Source: Altererythrobacter epoxidivorans (GTDB taxonomy: Bacteria > Pseudomonadota > Alphaproteobacteria > Sphingomonadales > Sphingomonadaceae). Taken from it: DNA of 64,000 nt. The notes under the pieces are model-generated. The model had not been told where the DNA came from, searched no databases, and worked only from the letters and a program-made list of their open reading frames with translations. Numbering within the stretch: position 1 is the stretch's first letter; every line of letters starts with the position of its first letter. Positions 45,043-53,818 of the stretch are shown here, piece after piece. The position numbers and the translations under genes are program-made. The stretch spans positions 2,635,501 through 2,699,500 of the forward strand of contig NZ_CP012669.1 in assembly GCF_001281485.1 (NCBI RefSeq), given 5' to 3'.

Positions 45043-45981
45043 TTAGGCGGCCTCGCCGTGTCTCGCAACTGGGTTTCCGGTTGCAACGGAGTTTTCCGCA
45101 GCGCTTTTCCTCTGCAACCAATTCTCGCGAATCTGGTCGGAAGTCTCGCGGCTGCCGTCATGCGTCCAGCCGGGCTCGCGCAGCAGATAGGACAGCTTGT
45201 GCTTCCACGGCGCGCGCCACATGTCCTGCGCAATGCCGATCCATTCGTGGAACACCGCCCACAGCAGGTTGAAGCTGCCAAGCTGTTTCACGATGCCATA
45301 GCGGATCTTTTCCTCGTCGCTTTCGGGCTCGAAAGTGCCGAACATCCTGTCCCAGACGATGAAGACACCGGCATAGTTGCGGTCGAGATAACGCGGATTG
45401 GTCGCATGGTGAACACGGTGGTGGCTCGGCGTGTTCATCACGGCTTCGAACCATCGCGGCATCCGGCCGATCGCTTCGGTGTGGATCCAGAACTGGTAGA
45501 TCAGGTTGAAGCCGCCGCAGATCGCGATCATCACCGGATGGAAGCCGAGCAGGACCAGCGGCAGTTTGAAGGCAAATCCCAGGGTAAGGAAGCCCGTCCA
45601 GGTCTGCCTCAATGCCGTGCTCAGGTTGTAGTGCTGGCTCGAGTGGTGGTTGACGTGGCTCGCCCAGAACCAGCGCACGCGGTGGCCGAACCGGTGGATC
45701 CAGTAATAGGCGAGATCGTCGAGCACGAAGCACAGTGCGAATGCCCACCAGCTCCACGGAATCTCGAACAGGCGAAACTGCCAGACCCACAGGAACAGCG
45801 CGAGAAAGACGCCGCCGGAAATCAGCCCGGCAACCGTGCTGCCGAGGCCGAACGCGAGACTGGTCAGCGTATCCTTGGGCTCATAGGCGTCGCGCCGCGT
45901 GCGCCAGGCCCAGATCATTTCGATCAGGACCAGTGCGACGAAGCCGGGTACGGCATATTCGGTGGGCGAGAAATCAGGCAT
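45043..45981 (-). CDS. sterol desaturase/fatty acid hydroxylase family protein
   Basis: A 312-residue membrane di-iron enzyme. Histidine boxes are HRFGH (H96, H100), HVNHHSSQH (H109, H112, H113, H117) and HHRVHH (H187, H188, H191, H192), with H167 between. Four to five hydrophobic segments surround them. Family members hydroxylate or desaturate sterols, carotenoids or fatty acids; carotenoid or hopanoid modification is possible here (inference). Its start overlaps the upstream gene by 8 bases and the GMC gene follows, suggesting a joint pathway. Confidence 0.92.
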   Translation of the reverse strand: MPDFSPTEYAVPGFVALVLIEMIWAWRTRRDAYEPKDTLTSLAFGLGSTVAGLISGGVFLALFLWVWQFRLFEIPWSWWAFALCFVLDDLAYYWIHRFGHRVRWFWASHVNHHSSQHYNLSTALRQTWTGFLTLGFAFKLPLVLLGFHPVMIAICGGFNLIYQFWIHTEAIGRMPRWFEAVMNTPSHHRVHHATNPRYLDRNYAGVFIVWDRMFGTFEPESDEEKIRYGIVKQLGSFNLLWAVFHEWIGIAQDMWRAPWKHKLSYLLREPGWTHDGSRETSDQIRENWLQRKSAAENSVATGNPVARHGEAA

Positions 45982-46399
45982 GACCGGCCCTCTTTATCTC
46001 GTCGAGCGCCTGCACCCAAGCTGAAGCATTATCACCCAGGTCGAGCCGTGCCGATCCATATCGCTTTTCAGCCGTGTCGATCACCAGCGCATCGCCTTCC
46101 ACATACGCGCTCGCCTGCGGCGTTAGCAGGCGCCCGGCAAAGTGCGTGCCGTGTGGTCGCAGCAGCAGGATTCGCCCGGCGTTATCGCGCAGCAGCGCGC
46201 CGCGTCCTTCGCTGTCGAGGGCAATAGCGACCGGATCGAAACCGCTCACCGCTTCATCGGCGGCGGCGCGGGCATCCGCTTCGTCCTCCAGTCGCGGCTC
46301 GGGGCCGAGCTTCAGCCACCACGCAATCCCCGCAAGCGCGAGAATGGCGACGAGCGAGCCGAGAAACTGGATAAGGGCGGGCGGGAATTCCATAGCCAT
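45974..46399 (-). CDS. membrane-anchored protein of unknown function
   Basis: A 141-residue protein from ATG 46399 (ATG 46393 and GTG 46411 are alternatives; none has a clear ribosome-binding site). One N-terminal transmembrane helix (FLGSLVAILALAGIAWWL) is followed by an acidic, Ala-rich linker and a small globular region (SGFDPVAIALDSEGRGALL, LLLRPHGTHFAGRLL). The pattern is like a Gly/Leu-rich regulatory fold but no family is recognised. It overlaps the sterol desaturase by 8 bases and is first in the operon. Confidence 0.75.
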   Translation of the reverse strand: MAMEFPPALIQFLGSLVAILALAGIAWWLKLGPEPRLEDEADARAAADEAVSGFDPVAIALDSEGRGALLRDNAGRILLLRPHGTHFAGRLLTPQASAYVEGDALVIDTAEKRYGSARLDLGDNASAWVQALDEIKRAGHA

Positions 46400-46458
46400 A
46401 CCGATTGGCACGGGGCGCGCTTTGCGGCAAGCTGCCGGTCAAAAGGGGGACATCTGGA

Positions 46459-47883
46459 ATGACGCGATTCTTCACCGCAACGGCGCTCGCCGTTCTCGCC
46501 ACGGGCTTCCAGGCGAGCGCCCAGACGGCCGATCCCGTCGCCGAGGTGGAAGCGCAAGCCGGCCGCACCGAACGCGTCGCTACCCAGCTGTGGGACTGGG
46601 CCGAACTCGGTTACCTCGAAACCCGGTCGAGCTCGCTCCTGAAAGAAGAGCTTGCGAGCGAAGGGTTCTCGATCAAGAGCGGGGTCGCGGGCATTCCCAC
46701 TGCCTTCATCGCAGAATGGGGCGACGGCGGGCCGGTCATCGCCATCCTCGCCGAATATGATGCGCTTCCCGGGATCAACCAGTCGCGCTCCGCCAGCCGC
46801 GATCCGGTGGCAGGCAAGCTGGCGGGCCAAGCCTGCGGCCATAACCTGTTCGGGGCGGGTTCGCTGACTGCGGCCATCGCGGTCAGGCGCTGGCTGGAAA
46901 AGACGGGCACTCCGGGCCGCATCCGGCTGTATGGCACACCTGCCGAAGAAGGTGGGTCGGGCAAGGTTTACATGACGCGCGCAGGATTGTTCGACGACGT
47001 CGACATCGCCATCCACTGGCACGCCGACGATTCGAACAGCGCAGCGGCCCGCACGACGCTGGCCAATCGGTCGGCGAAGTTCCGCTTCAAGGGGATTTCG
47101 GCGCATGCCGCCGGTGCGCCCGAGCGCGGTCGGTCGGCGCTCGACGGAGTCGAGGCAATGAACATGATGGCGAACATGATGCATGAACACATGCCGCAAT
47201 CGGCACGCATGCATTACGTCATCACTTCAGGGGGCGAGGCGCCCAATGTCGTGCCCGATTTCGCCGAGGTATTCTATTACGTGCGCCATCCCGACCCCAA
47301 GGGCGTGCAGGATATCTGGACCAGGCTGGAAGATGCCGCTCGCGGAGCGGCGCTCGGCACCGGGACCGAGGTCGAGTGGGAAGTCATCCACGGCAATAAT
47401 GCATTGCTCGTCAATGAAACGCTCGCCCGGGTGATGGATGCCAAACTGCGGGAGGTGGGCGGCGTCGAATACACGGCCGAAGAAGCTGCGTGGGCGAGGG
47501 AAATTTCCAAGACGCTGGGCGATGCTGCCAAGCCGATCGAATCGGCTGCGCAGATTGAACCCTATGACAAGCGGCTGGGATATGGCTCGACCGATGTCGG
47601 CGACGTTTCCTGGGCGACACCGACCGTCGGCCTGAGGGCGGCGACATGGATTCCGGGCACCAGCGCGCACAGCTGGCAGGCGGTCGCGGCTAGCGGCAAT
47701 TCGATCGGCTTCAAGGGTGCGCAGGTCGCGGCCAAGACCATGACGCTGATGGCGGTGGAGCTGTTTACGAACCCGAAATTGCGCGCTGCGGCGCGGGCCG
47801 AATTCGATGCCTCGCGCGGCCCGGATTACGTCTATCAGTCGCTGCTCGGCGACCGGGAGCCGCCACTCGATTATCGGAACTGA
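46459..47883 (+). CDS. secreted M20-family amidohydrolase (AbgB-like)
   Basis: A 474-residue metallopeptidase-type amidohydrolase with signal peptide (ATALAVLATGFQASAQ). Metal-site segments are ILAEYDALPG, GQACGHNLFGAG and GTPAEEGGSGK with the catalytic Glu, then IHWHADDSN. The dimerisation lid domain follows (KFRFKGISAHAAGAPERG). AbgB cleaves p-aminobenzoyl-glutamate; here the signal peptide implies a periplasmic substrate of unknown identity. ATG 46459 (GGGGGA upstream) is chosen because the signal peptide begins there. Confidence 0.9.
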   Translation: MTRFFTATALAVLATGFQASAQTADPVAEVEAQAGRTERVATQLWDWAELGYLETRSSSLLKEELASEGFSIKSGVAGIPTAFIAEWGDGGPVIAILAEYDALPGINQSRSASRDPVAGKLAGQACGHNLFGAGSLTAAIAVRRWLEKTGTPGRIRLYGTPAEEGGSGKVYMTRAGLFDDVDIAIHWHADDSNSAAARTTLANRSAKFRFKGISAHAAGAPERGRSALDGVEAMNMMANMMHEHMPQSARMHYVITSGGEAPNVVPDFAEVFYYVRHPDPKGVQDIWTRLEDAARGAALGTGTEVEWEVIHGNNALLVNETLARVMDAKLREVGGVEYTAEEAAWAREISKTLGDAAKPIESAAQIEPYDKRLGYGSTDVGDVSWATPTVGLRAATWIPGTSAHSWQAVAASGNSIGFKGAQVAAKTMTLMAVELFTNPKLRAAARAEFDASRGPDYVYQSLLGDREPPLDYRN

Positions 47884-48330
47884 TCAGTCGCGGTTGTGCG
47901 CTGCCAGCATGTCCATGGCCGGGCGCACCGGGGACGTGTCGTAACCAGCCAATTCGGCAGCGTCCGAGATGCTCGACGGATCATCACCCATGCTGGCCCG
48001 CGCAAGCGCCCAAAGTAGCGTGGACCGGGTTCCGCTGCGGCAATAGCCCAGGATCTTGCCATCGTCGTTTTCGATTGCGGCAGCGAGCGCCTCGACCTGC
48101 GGCACGCTGAAACCGGCATGTGTCACCGGGATCGCCAGATATCCGATGCCGGCCGCCTTCGCTGCAGCCTCGATCTCCGCCCCGGGCGTCTGGTCGCTCG
48201 ATTCGTCTTCCGGTCGATTGTTGACGATCAGGGTAATGCCAAGTTCTCTGGCAGAATCGATGTCGGCGACACCGATCTGCGGGCTGGCAAAGAATCGGTC
48301 TGACAATTGTCGGAAGTTGCTGTCGGTCAT
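47884..48330 (-). CDS. DUF442/TIGR01244-type phosphatase-like protein
   Basis: A 148-residue protein of the beta-lactamase-hydrolase-like/TIGR01244 group. It shows LIVNNRPEDESSDQTPG, AIPVTHAGFS and the Cys-loop YCRSGTRSTLLW (Cys97, Arg102). The loop is CX4R, one residue shorter than the classical phosphatase CX5R, as usual in this group; members act as phosphatases or sulfur transferases. Its stop directly abuts that of the convergent amidohydrolase gene. Confidence 0.85.
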   Translation of the reverse strand: MTDSNFRQLSDRFFASPQIGVADIDSARELGITLIVNNRPEDESSDQTPGAEIEAAAKAAGIGYLAIPVTHAGFSVPQVEALAAAIENDDGKILGYCRSGTRSTLLWALARASMGDDPSSISDAAELAGYDTSPVRPAMDMLAAHNRD

Positions 48331-48578
48331 GACGTCGCAATGCCTAACTTTCGCATGGGCGACAACCTCTGGAATTATGCGAAAATGTCACAATTTCGCC
48401 CCATTGCGCGCAGTTGTGTTAAATCGTTCGCATCGCTCGCATTTGTGAGCTATGCGTAAAAGCTGAGAAGGGTGGGGGTCCGGCATTCACCGGCGAACCA
48501 ACCGCGCACGGTATGGCTGTCGTCCGTAGTACCGTCGCAAGGAATGCCAGGGCGATGGAACAAGGTACGACGTAGATT

Positions 48579-49346
48579 ATGGGTTACGATAGAGGGCGCC
48601 GCCGGGGTCGAGACAAACGCGACGGTTTCGGCGAAGACGGCTTCGATCCCTTCGGTGGCGGCATGGACGGATACAATCCTCCCGCGCCATCGGGTGGCGA
48701 CCGCTTCGGAGGTCCGCGTAATGACGATCGCGGATTCGGCGGTGGTGACCGTTATGGCGGCGGTGGTGGCGGCGATCGCTTCGGCGGTGGCGGCGGTCGC
48801 GGTCGTGGTGGCCCGGGCGGCGGCGGCGGTGGTGGCGGCGGTTTCAACCGCATGCCAGCTCAAGTTGTTGGTACCGGCAAGGGCGTCGTAAAGTTCTTCA
48901 ACGCACAGAAGGGTTTCGGCTTCATCCAGCAAGATGGCGGCGGCGAAGACATCTTCGTCCACATCAGTGCTGTCGAACGTGCCGGCCTTGAAGGTCTGGC
49001 AGAAGGCCAGGGCCTAGAATTCAATCTCGTCGATCGCGGCGGGAAGGTGTCGGCACAGGACCTGCAGGTCGTTGGCGATGTTATCGAAGTCGAGCAGCGC
49101 AGCGCCGCACCGCAGCGCGAACTGACTGGCGAAAAGGCTGTCGGCACGGTCAAGTTCTTCAATTCTATGAAGGGCTTCGGCTTCCTCGTACGCGATGATG
49201 GCCAGCCGGACGCATTCGTTCACATCAGCGCCGTCGAACGGTCCGGCCTTGCCGGTATCAACGAAGGTGAACGCTATGAATTCGACCTCGAGGTCGATCG
49301 ACGAGGCAAGCACTCGGCGGTCAACCTTGTGCCCGTTCAAGGCTGA
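48579..49346 (+). CDS. double cold-shock-domain protein with Gly-rich N-terminus
   Basis: A 255-residue nucleic-acid-binding protein. Residues 1-90 are Gly/Arg/Asp-rich with RGG-like (GGDRFGG) repeats and a run of up to nine Gly. Two cold-shock domains follow: about 99-165 (GVVKFFNAQKGFGFIQQDGG with RNP1/RNP2, DIFVHISAVERAG) and about 186-252 (GTVKFFNSMKGFGFLVRDDG, AFVHISAVERSG). The 248 bases upstream contain no gene and could be a long 5' leader, as in csp genes. It is followed by a terminator hairpin. Confidence 0.93.
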   Translation: MGYDRGRRRGRDKRDGFGEDGFDPFGGGMDGYNPPAPSGGDRFGGPRNDDRGFGGGDRYGGGGGGDRFGGGGGRGRGGPGGGGGGGGGFNRMPAQVVGTGKGVVKFFNAQKGFGFIQQDGGGEDIFVHISAVERAGLEGLAEGQGLEFNLVDRGGKVSAQDLQVVGDVIEVEQRSAAPQRELTGEKAVGTVKFFNSMKGFGFLVRDDGQPDAFVHISAVERSGLAGINEGERYEFDLEVDRRGKHSAVNLVPVQG

Positions 49347-49401
49347 TACGAGCCCCAGGCCGGTGTTTGACCGGCGCAAGGCGACAATCTAAACGGCGCG
49401 A

Positions 49402-49438
49402 AGTGGCGGTCCCTAAAGGGGCCGCCATTTCTCGTTTT
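49402..49438 (+). terminator. intrinsic terminator after the cold-shock gene
   Basis: A TGGCGGTCCC / GGGGCCGCCA stem with TAAA loop is followed by TTTCTCGTTTTC. Confidence 0.82.
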
Positions 49439-49464
49439 CGAATTTCGTGAATTACAGGTGCCCT

Positions 49465-50652
49465 ATGTCGATCACTCCCCTGATGCCCGTCTATCCCCGT
49501 TGCGGCGTGCGCCCCGTGCGCGGCGAACATTGTCATCTGATCGACGAAGACGGCACCCGCTATCTCGACTTTGCAAGCGGTATCGCAGTCAACCTGCTCG
49601 GCCATTCGCATGAAGGGTTGATCGGCGCGATCCAGAAGCAGGCCGCAACGCTAATGCACGTGTCGAACCTTTACGGCAGTCCGCAGGGCGAAAAGCTGGC
49701 GCAAGAGCTCGTCGACAAGACTTTTGCCGATACCGTGTTCTTCACAAATTCCGGTGCCGAGGCGGTGGAAACCGCAATCAAGACCGCACGCGCCTATCAC
49801 CAGCACCAGGGCGATACGACGCGCTATGAACTGATCACCTTCGCCAATGCATTCCACGGGCGCACGATGGCGACGATCAGCGCTTCGAATCAGGAAAAGA
49901 TGCATCACGGCTTCTCGCCGCTGCTCGCCGGGTTCAAATATGCCGAGTTCGACAATCTTGAATCGGCCAAGGCGCTAATGGGCCCGCATACCGCAGGCTT
50001 CCTGGTGGAACCGATCCAGGGCGAAGGGGGCATTCGCCCGGCCTCGGATGAATTCATGCAGGGTTTGCGCAAGCTCGCTGACGAAAACGACCTGATGCTC
50101 GTCCTCGACGAAGTGCAGTGCGGCGTTGCCCGTACCGGGACGCTTTATGCCTATGAACAATACGGCATCGAGCCCGATATTCTTGCGACTGCCAAGGGGA
50201 TTGGCGGCGGCTTCCCGCTCGGCGCATGTCTTGCGACGGAAAAGGCCGCGCGCGGCATGACCTTCGGAACGCATGGTTCGACCTATGGCGGCAATCCGCT
50301 CGCCATGGCTGCGGGCAGCGCGGTGATGGAAGCGGTCGCAAACGACGAGTTCCTCGCGTCGGTCCGTGACAAGGGCGAGCGTCTTCGCAGCCGCCTCGAA
50401 CAGTTCATCGGCAATTATCCGGAACTGTTCGAACTCGTCCGCGGCAAGGGCCTGATGCTCGGTCTCAAGATGAAGGTCGAAAGTCGGCCTTTCTTCGTGC
50501 ACCTGCGCGACAATCACCAGCTCCTGACGGTTGCGGCAGGCGACAATACGCTCCGCGTCCTACCGCCACTGGTGGTCGGCGATGCCGAGATCGACGAATT
50601 CTTTGAAAAGCTTTCGGCAGGCGCTGCAAGCTACGAAGTCCCGGAAAGCTGA
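49465..50652 (+). CDS. argD: acetylornithine aminotransferase
   Basis: A 395-residue class III PLP aminotransferase of arginine synthesis. It shows [50 protein letters not shown] and [14 protein letters not shown] with the PLP Lys244. ATG 49465 is preferred over GTG 49447, which adds six residues. argF follows after 14 bases, so the two are probably one operon. Confidence 0.95.
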   Translation: MSITPLMPVYPRCGVRPVRGEHCHLIDEDGTRYLDFASGIAVNLLGHSHEGLIGAIQKQAATLMHVSNLYGSPQGEKLAQELVDKTFADTVFFTNSGAEAVETAIKTARAYHQHQGDTTRYELITFANAFHGRTMATISASNQEKMHHGFSPLLAGFKYAEFDNLESAKALMGPHTAGFLVEPIQGEGGIRPASDEFMQGLRKLADENDLMLVLDEVQCGVARTGTLYAYEQYGIEPDILATAKGIGGGFPLGACLATEKAARGMTFGTHGSTYGGNPLAMAAGSAVMEAVANDEFLASVRDKGERLRSRLEQFIGNYPELFELVRGKGLMLGLKMKVESRPFFVHLRDNHQLLTVAAGDNTLRVLPPLVVGDAEIDEFFEKLSAGAASYEVPES

Positions 50653-50666
50653 GGAAGGCACGGATC

Positions 50667-51593
50667 ATGCGGCACTTCCTCGACCTCTCCGATGCGGGCG
50701 GCGATGCAATTGCCGCCATGATCAACGATGCGCAGGATCGCAAGGCTGCGCGCGCAGGCTGGGCCAAGGGCCGACCGGACAGCGACCGACCGCTGGACGG
50801 CTGTGTCCTCGCCATGATTTTCGAGAAGAATTCGACCCGCACACGGGTCAGTTTCGATATCGCCATGCGACAACTCGGCGGATCCGCCCTGATTCTCGAT
50901 AGCGGGACGAGCCAGCTCGGCCGTGGGGAATCGATCGCGGACACTGCCCGCGTACTTAGCCGGATGGTGGATGCGATCATGATCCGCACCGACGACCATG
51001 CCAAGGCAGAGGAACTGGCGCGCTATGCCACTGTTCCGGTGATCAACGGACTCACCGATCGCTCGCATCCCTGCCAGATCGTTGCCGATCTTCTGACGAT
51101 GATCGAGCATGGCAAGGCGCTGCCGGGGCTGGAGGTCGCCTGGTTCGGTGACGGCAACAATGTGCTGCACTCGATACTCGAGGCAGCGACATTGATGAAA
51201 TTCAACGTCCGCGTGGCGACGCCCGCCGGTTACGCACCCGAAGACGAATTCGTCCAGATGGCGCGCGAGGCCGGGTGCACTGTCACATTGACTCAGGATG
51301 CTGTGGCTGCGGCGCGCGATACCGACGTGCTGATCACCGATACCTGGGTATCGATGGGCCAGGATCACGCTCATAACAAGATCGCGGCGATGTCGCCCTA
51401 TCAGGTGAACGAAGCCCTGATGGCGCATGCCAAGAACGATGCCATCTTCCTGCATTGCCTGCCGGCTCATGTCGGCGACGAGGTAAGCGAAGGGGTTTTC
51501 GAGAGCAGCCAGTCCGTCGTGTTCGATGAAGCGGAAAACCGCATCCACGCGCAGAAGTCGGTGCTGTTATGGGCATTCGAGCAGCTTGGATGA
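50667..51593 (+). CDS. argF: ornithine carbamoyltransferase
   Basis: A 308-residue enzyme forming citrulline from ornithine and carbamoyl phosphate. It shows the carbamoyl-phosphate motif [12 protein letters not shown] (STRTR 56-60), [15 protein letters not shown] (HPCQ), [11 protein letters not shown] and HCLPAH with the ornithine-site Cys. The start lies 14 bases after argD. hslO follows 54 bases later. Confidence 0.96.
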   Translation: MRHFLDLSDAGGDAIAAMINDAQDRKAARAGWAKGRPDSDRPLDGCVLAMIFEKNSTRTRVSFDIAMRQLGGSALILDSGTSQLGRGESIADTARVLSRMVDAIMIRTDDHAKAEELARYATVPVINGLTDRSHPCQIVADLLTMIEHGKALPGLEVAWFGDGNNVLHSILEAATLMKFNVRVATPAGYAPEDEFVQMAREAGCTVTLTQDAVAAARDTDVLITDTWVSMGQDHAHNKIAAMSPYQVNEALMAHAKNDAIFLHCLPAHVGDEVSEGVFESSQSVVFDEAENRIHAQKSVLLWAFEQLG

Positions 51594-51647
51594 CCGGGTT
51601 GCGGGCAGGGGCTTACCATCGCTCAGGCCCGCCCCCATATAGCCGCC

Positions 51648-52538
51648 ATGACTGAACAAGCCGAAACCTTTGCCGATCAGATTCTCGGCTTCACTTTGCC
51701 TGACCGCAGTGCGCGTGGCCGCGCTGTTCGCCTGGAAGGTTTGCTGGACGAAGTCTTGTCGGCCCATGACTATCCTGCCCCGATTACCTTGCTGCTGGCA
51801 GAGGCGCTGGTGCTTGGCGCCTTGATGGGCGGCTTGCTGAAGGGCGACAATGCGCAGCTGACGATGCAGGCCCAGACGGAAAACGGACCGGTCAACCTGC
51901 TGGTTTGCGATTTCCGCAATGGCCAGATGCGCGGCTATGTCGATTTCGACGCCGACATGCTGGCGGAGTTGGGCGCAAATCCATCGCTCTTCGCCCTCTT
52001 CGGCAAAGGCTATCTCGCGATCACTTTCGAGACCGACAAGGGTCGCCGGTATCAGGGCATCGTCCCGCTGGAAGGAGCCTCGCTTGCCGAAGCATGCGAG
52101 AATTACTTCGTGCAATCGGAACAGGTGCCGACCCTGCTGCGGGTCGCTGTACGCAATACGGGCGGCAAATGCCGTGCGGGCGGCATTCTGCTGCAGCACC
52201 TTCCGGAAGGCGAGGAAGGTCGCGAACGCCTGCACGTGAAATTGGACGATCCGGACTGGGAACATGTCGAGACCCTGGGCTCGACCATCAGTCATGACGA
52301 GCTTTCCGATAGCGCGCTTTCCATGGAAGCGATCGTCTGGCGTCTCTTCCACGAAGAGGACGAAATCCGGGTCAACAAGGGTTTGATGCTGAGCAAGGGC
52401 TGTCGTTGCAGTATAGAGCATTACGAGCAGGTCATTGCGCGCTTCCCCGAGGAAGATCAGGAAGCCATGAAGAACGACGAAGGAAAAATCGTCGTCGACT
52501 GTGCCTTTTGCTCGAAGGAATTCATCCTTACGGCGTAA
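51648..52538 (+). CDS. hslO: redox-regulated chaperone Hsp33
   Basis: A 296-residue Hsp33 homolog. The N-terminal substrate-binding region has APITLLLAEALVLGALMGGLLK, and the C-terminal redox switch has KGCRCSIE and VDCAFCSKEF, the CxC...CxxC zinc motif. Oxidation releases zinc and activates chaperone binding. Its placement behind argF is common in alphaproteobacteria (recollection). Confidence 0.93.
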   Translation: MTEQAETFADQILGFTLPDRSARGRAVRLEGLLDEVLSAHDYPAPITLLLAEALVLGALMGGLLKGDNAQLTMQAQTENGPVNLLVCDFRNGQMRGYVDFDADMLAELGANPSLFALFGKGYLAITFETDKGRRYQGIVPLEGASLAEACENYFVQSEQVPTLLRVAVRNTGGKCRAGGILLQHLPEGEEGRERLHVKLDDPDWEHVETLGSTISHDELSDSALSMEAIVWRLFHEEDEIRVNKGLMLSKGCRCSIEHYEQVIARFPEEDQEAMKNDEGKIVVDCAFCSKEFILTA

Positions 52539-52619
52539 ACGGTTCGTCGCTATTAAGGAGCGGTTTATCGCCGATGTGCTAATAGCATGCCGTTGGGACA
52601 CATTATGCAGGAGCGGAGA

Positions 52620-53036
52620 ATGAAAGCATGGCGGTTCTATTTGCCGACGCTTTTTGCGGCTGCTCTTGGTGTGTCCGCAACCTTGATTTCATCAGGAGCA
52701 ACCGCGCAAGCTGGCAGTCTCGGGATGCTGGCCAATCTCGCGAAGGGTGAATGGACCCTCAAGTCTCGCGATGGATCGCTCGATCGCAAGATCTGCGTCA
52801 GAACCGGGATGGAACTGATCCAGCTGCGTCACCGTGAACAAAACTGTTCGCGCTTCATCGTCGAGGATGAGGCCCAGGAAGTCGTCGTGCAGTACACGTG
52901 TCCTGGCAATGGATACGGACGGACGAAGATCAGGCAGGAGACGCCTTCCTTGCTACAGGTCCAGACGCAAGGAATCGTCGAAGGATTGCCGTTCCAGGCG
53001 AATGCAGAAGCGCGGCGCACCGGCACTTGCCGATGA
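52620..53036 (+). CDS. DUF3617-like secreted protein
   Basis: A 138-residue protein with a signal peptide (LPTLFAAALGVSATLISSGATAQ). The mature part, GEWTLKSRDGSLDRKIC to VQYTCPGNGYGRTKIR and EARRTGTC, has the four-cysteine pattern of DUF3617, a family of unknown function common in sphingomonads. ATG 52620 with CAGGAGCGGAG upstream is chosen over ATG 52587 and 52605. Confidence 0.78.
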   Translation: MKAWRFYLPTLFAAALGVSATLISSGATAQAGSLGMLANLAKGEWTLKSRDGSLDRKICVRTGMELIQLRHREQNCSRFIVEDEAQEVVVQYTCPGNGYGRTKIRQETPSLLQVQTQGIVEGLPFQANAEARRTGTCR

Positions 53037-53100
53037 ATCGATATGCGTCGGAAAAGGCGCATATTGAAACATTGGCGAATGGCGCTAGGTCCTGCGCGAT

Positions 53101-53790
53101 ATGACGCAGGGTAAATCAGAAAACATGCAGGCTGTCGTGCTGCTTTCAGGCGGCCTCGATTCCATGGTATCGGCCGCTATCGCGAAGGAACGCGGCTACA
53201 CCGTGCACGCTTTGACAGTCGATTATGGGCAGCGTCATCGTCGGGAGCTCGATGCAGCGAGGGAGATCGCAAATCGGCTCGAACTTGCTTCGCACCGCGA
53301 AATCAAACTCGATCTGAGCGCTTTTGGGGGTTCGGCACTAACCGCTGACATTCCAGTGCCGAAGGGCGGCGTCGGCGAGGACATACCGGTCACCTACGTA
53401 CCGGCCCGCAATTTGGTCTTTCTTTCCCTGACGGTCGCCTGCGCTGAAGCAAGCGACGCTGCGAATATCTTCATCGGGGTGAACGCGCTCGATTATTCGG
53501 GTTACCCCGACTGTCGGCCGGAATTCATAGAAAGCTTCGCCGAAACGGCCAGACTGGGCACCAAGGCAGGTGTCGAAGGTCGTCCCTTCCAGATCCATGC
53601 CCCGCTGCAATATATGTCGAAAGCCGATATTGCCCGGGAATGCGACAGGCTTGGGCTCGAGCCGGCTTGGAGTTGGTCCTGCTATGATCCGGAACCCGAC
53701 GGCAGGGCATGCGGCAAGTGCGATTCCTGCCGATTGCGACAGAAAGGTTTCGAAGAGGCTGGAATTACGGATAATACCAGCTACGCTTGA
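53101..53790 (+). CDS. queC: 7-cyano-7-deazaguanine synthase
   Basis: A 229-residue PP-loop enzyme making preQ0 in queuosine synthesis. It shows VVLLSGGLDSMVSAAIA (ATP loop), DYGQRHRRELDAAR, FIGVNALDYSGYPDCRPEF and the zinc-binding SCYDPE...CGKCDSCRLRQKGF. ATG 53125 is an alternative start. queD and queE are not adjacent. The 64 bases upstream are too short for, and show no obvious, preQ1 riboswitch. Confidence 0.95.
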   Translation: MTQGKSENMQAVVLLSGGLDSMVSAAIAKERGYTVHALTVDYGQRHRRELDAAREIANRLELASHREIKLDLSAFGGSALTADIPVPKGGVGEDIPVTYVPARNLVFLSLTVACAEASDAANIFIGVNALDYSGYPDCRPEFIESFAETARLGTKAGVEGRPFQIHAPLQYMSKADIARECDRLGLEPAWSWSCYDPEPDGRACGKCDSCRLRQKGFEEAGITDNTSYA

Positions 53791-53818
53791 CGCAAAGCGT
53801 TGAGAGGAAATTCATAAC

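Noticed and set aside
48579-48860. Direct repeats in the Gly-rich coding region resembling a CRISPR-like array
   Set aside because: They are in-frame GGT/GGC glycine codons, irregular in spacing, inside a clear coding sequence.
53037-53100. Possible preQ1 riboswitch before queC
   Set aside because: The gap is 64 bases and I cannot find the C-rich loop and A-rich tail of known preQ1 classes.
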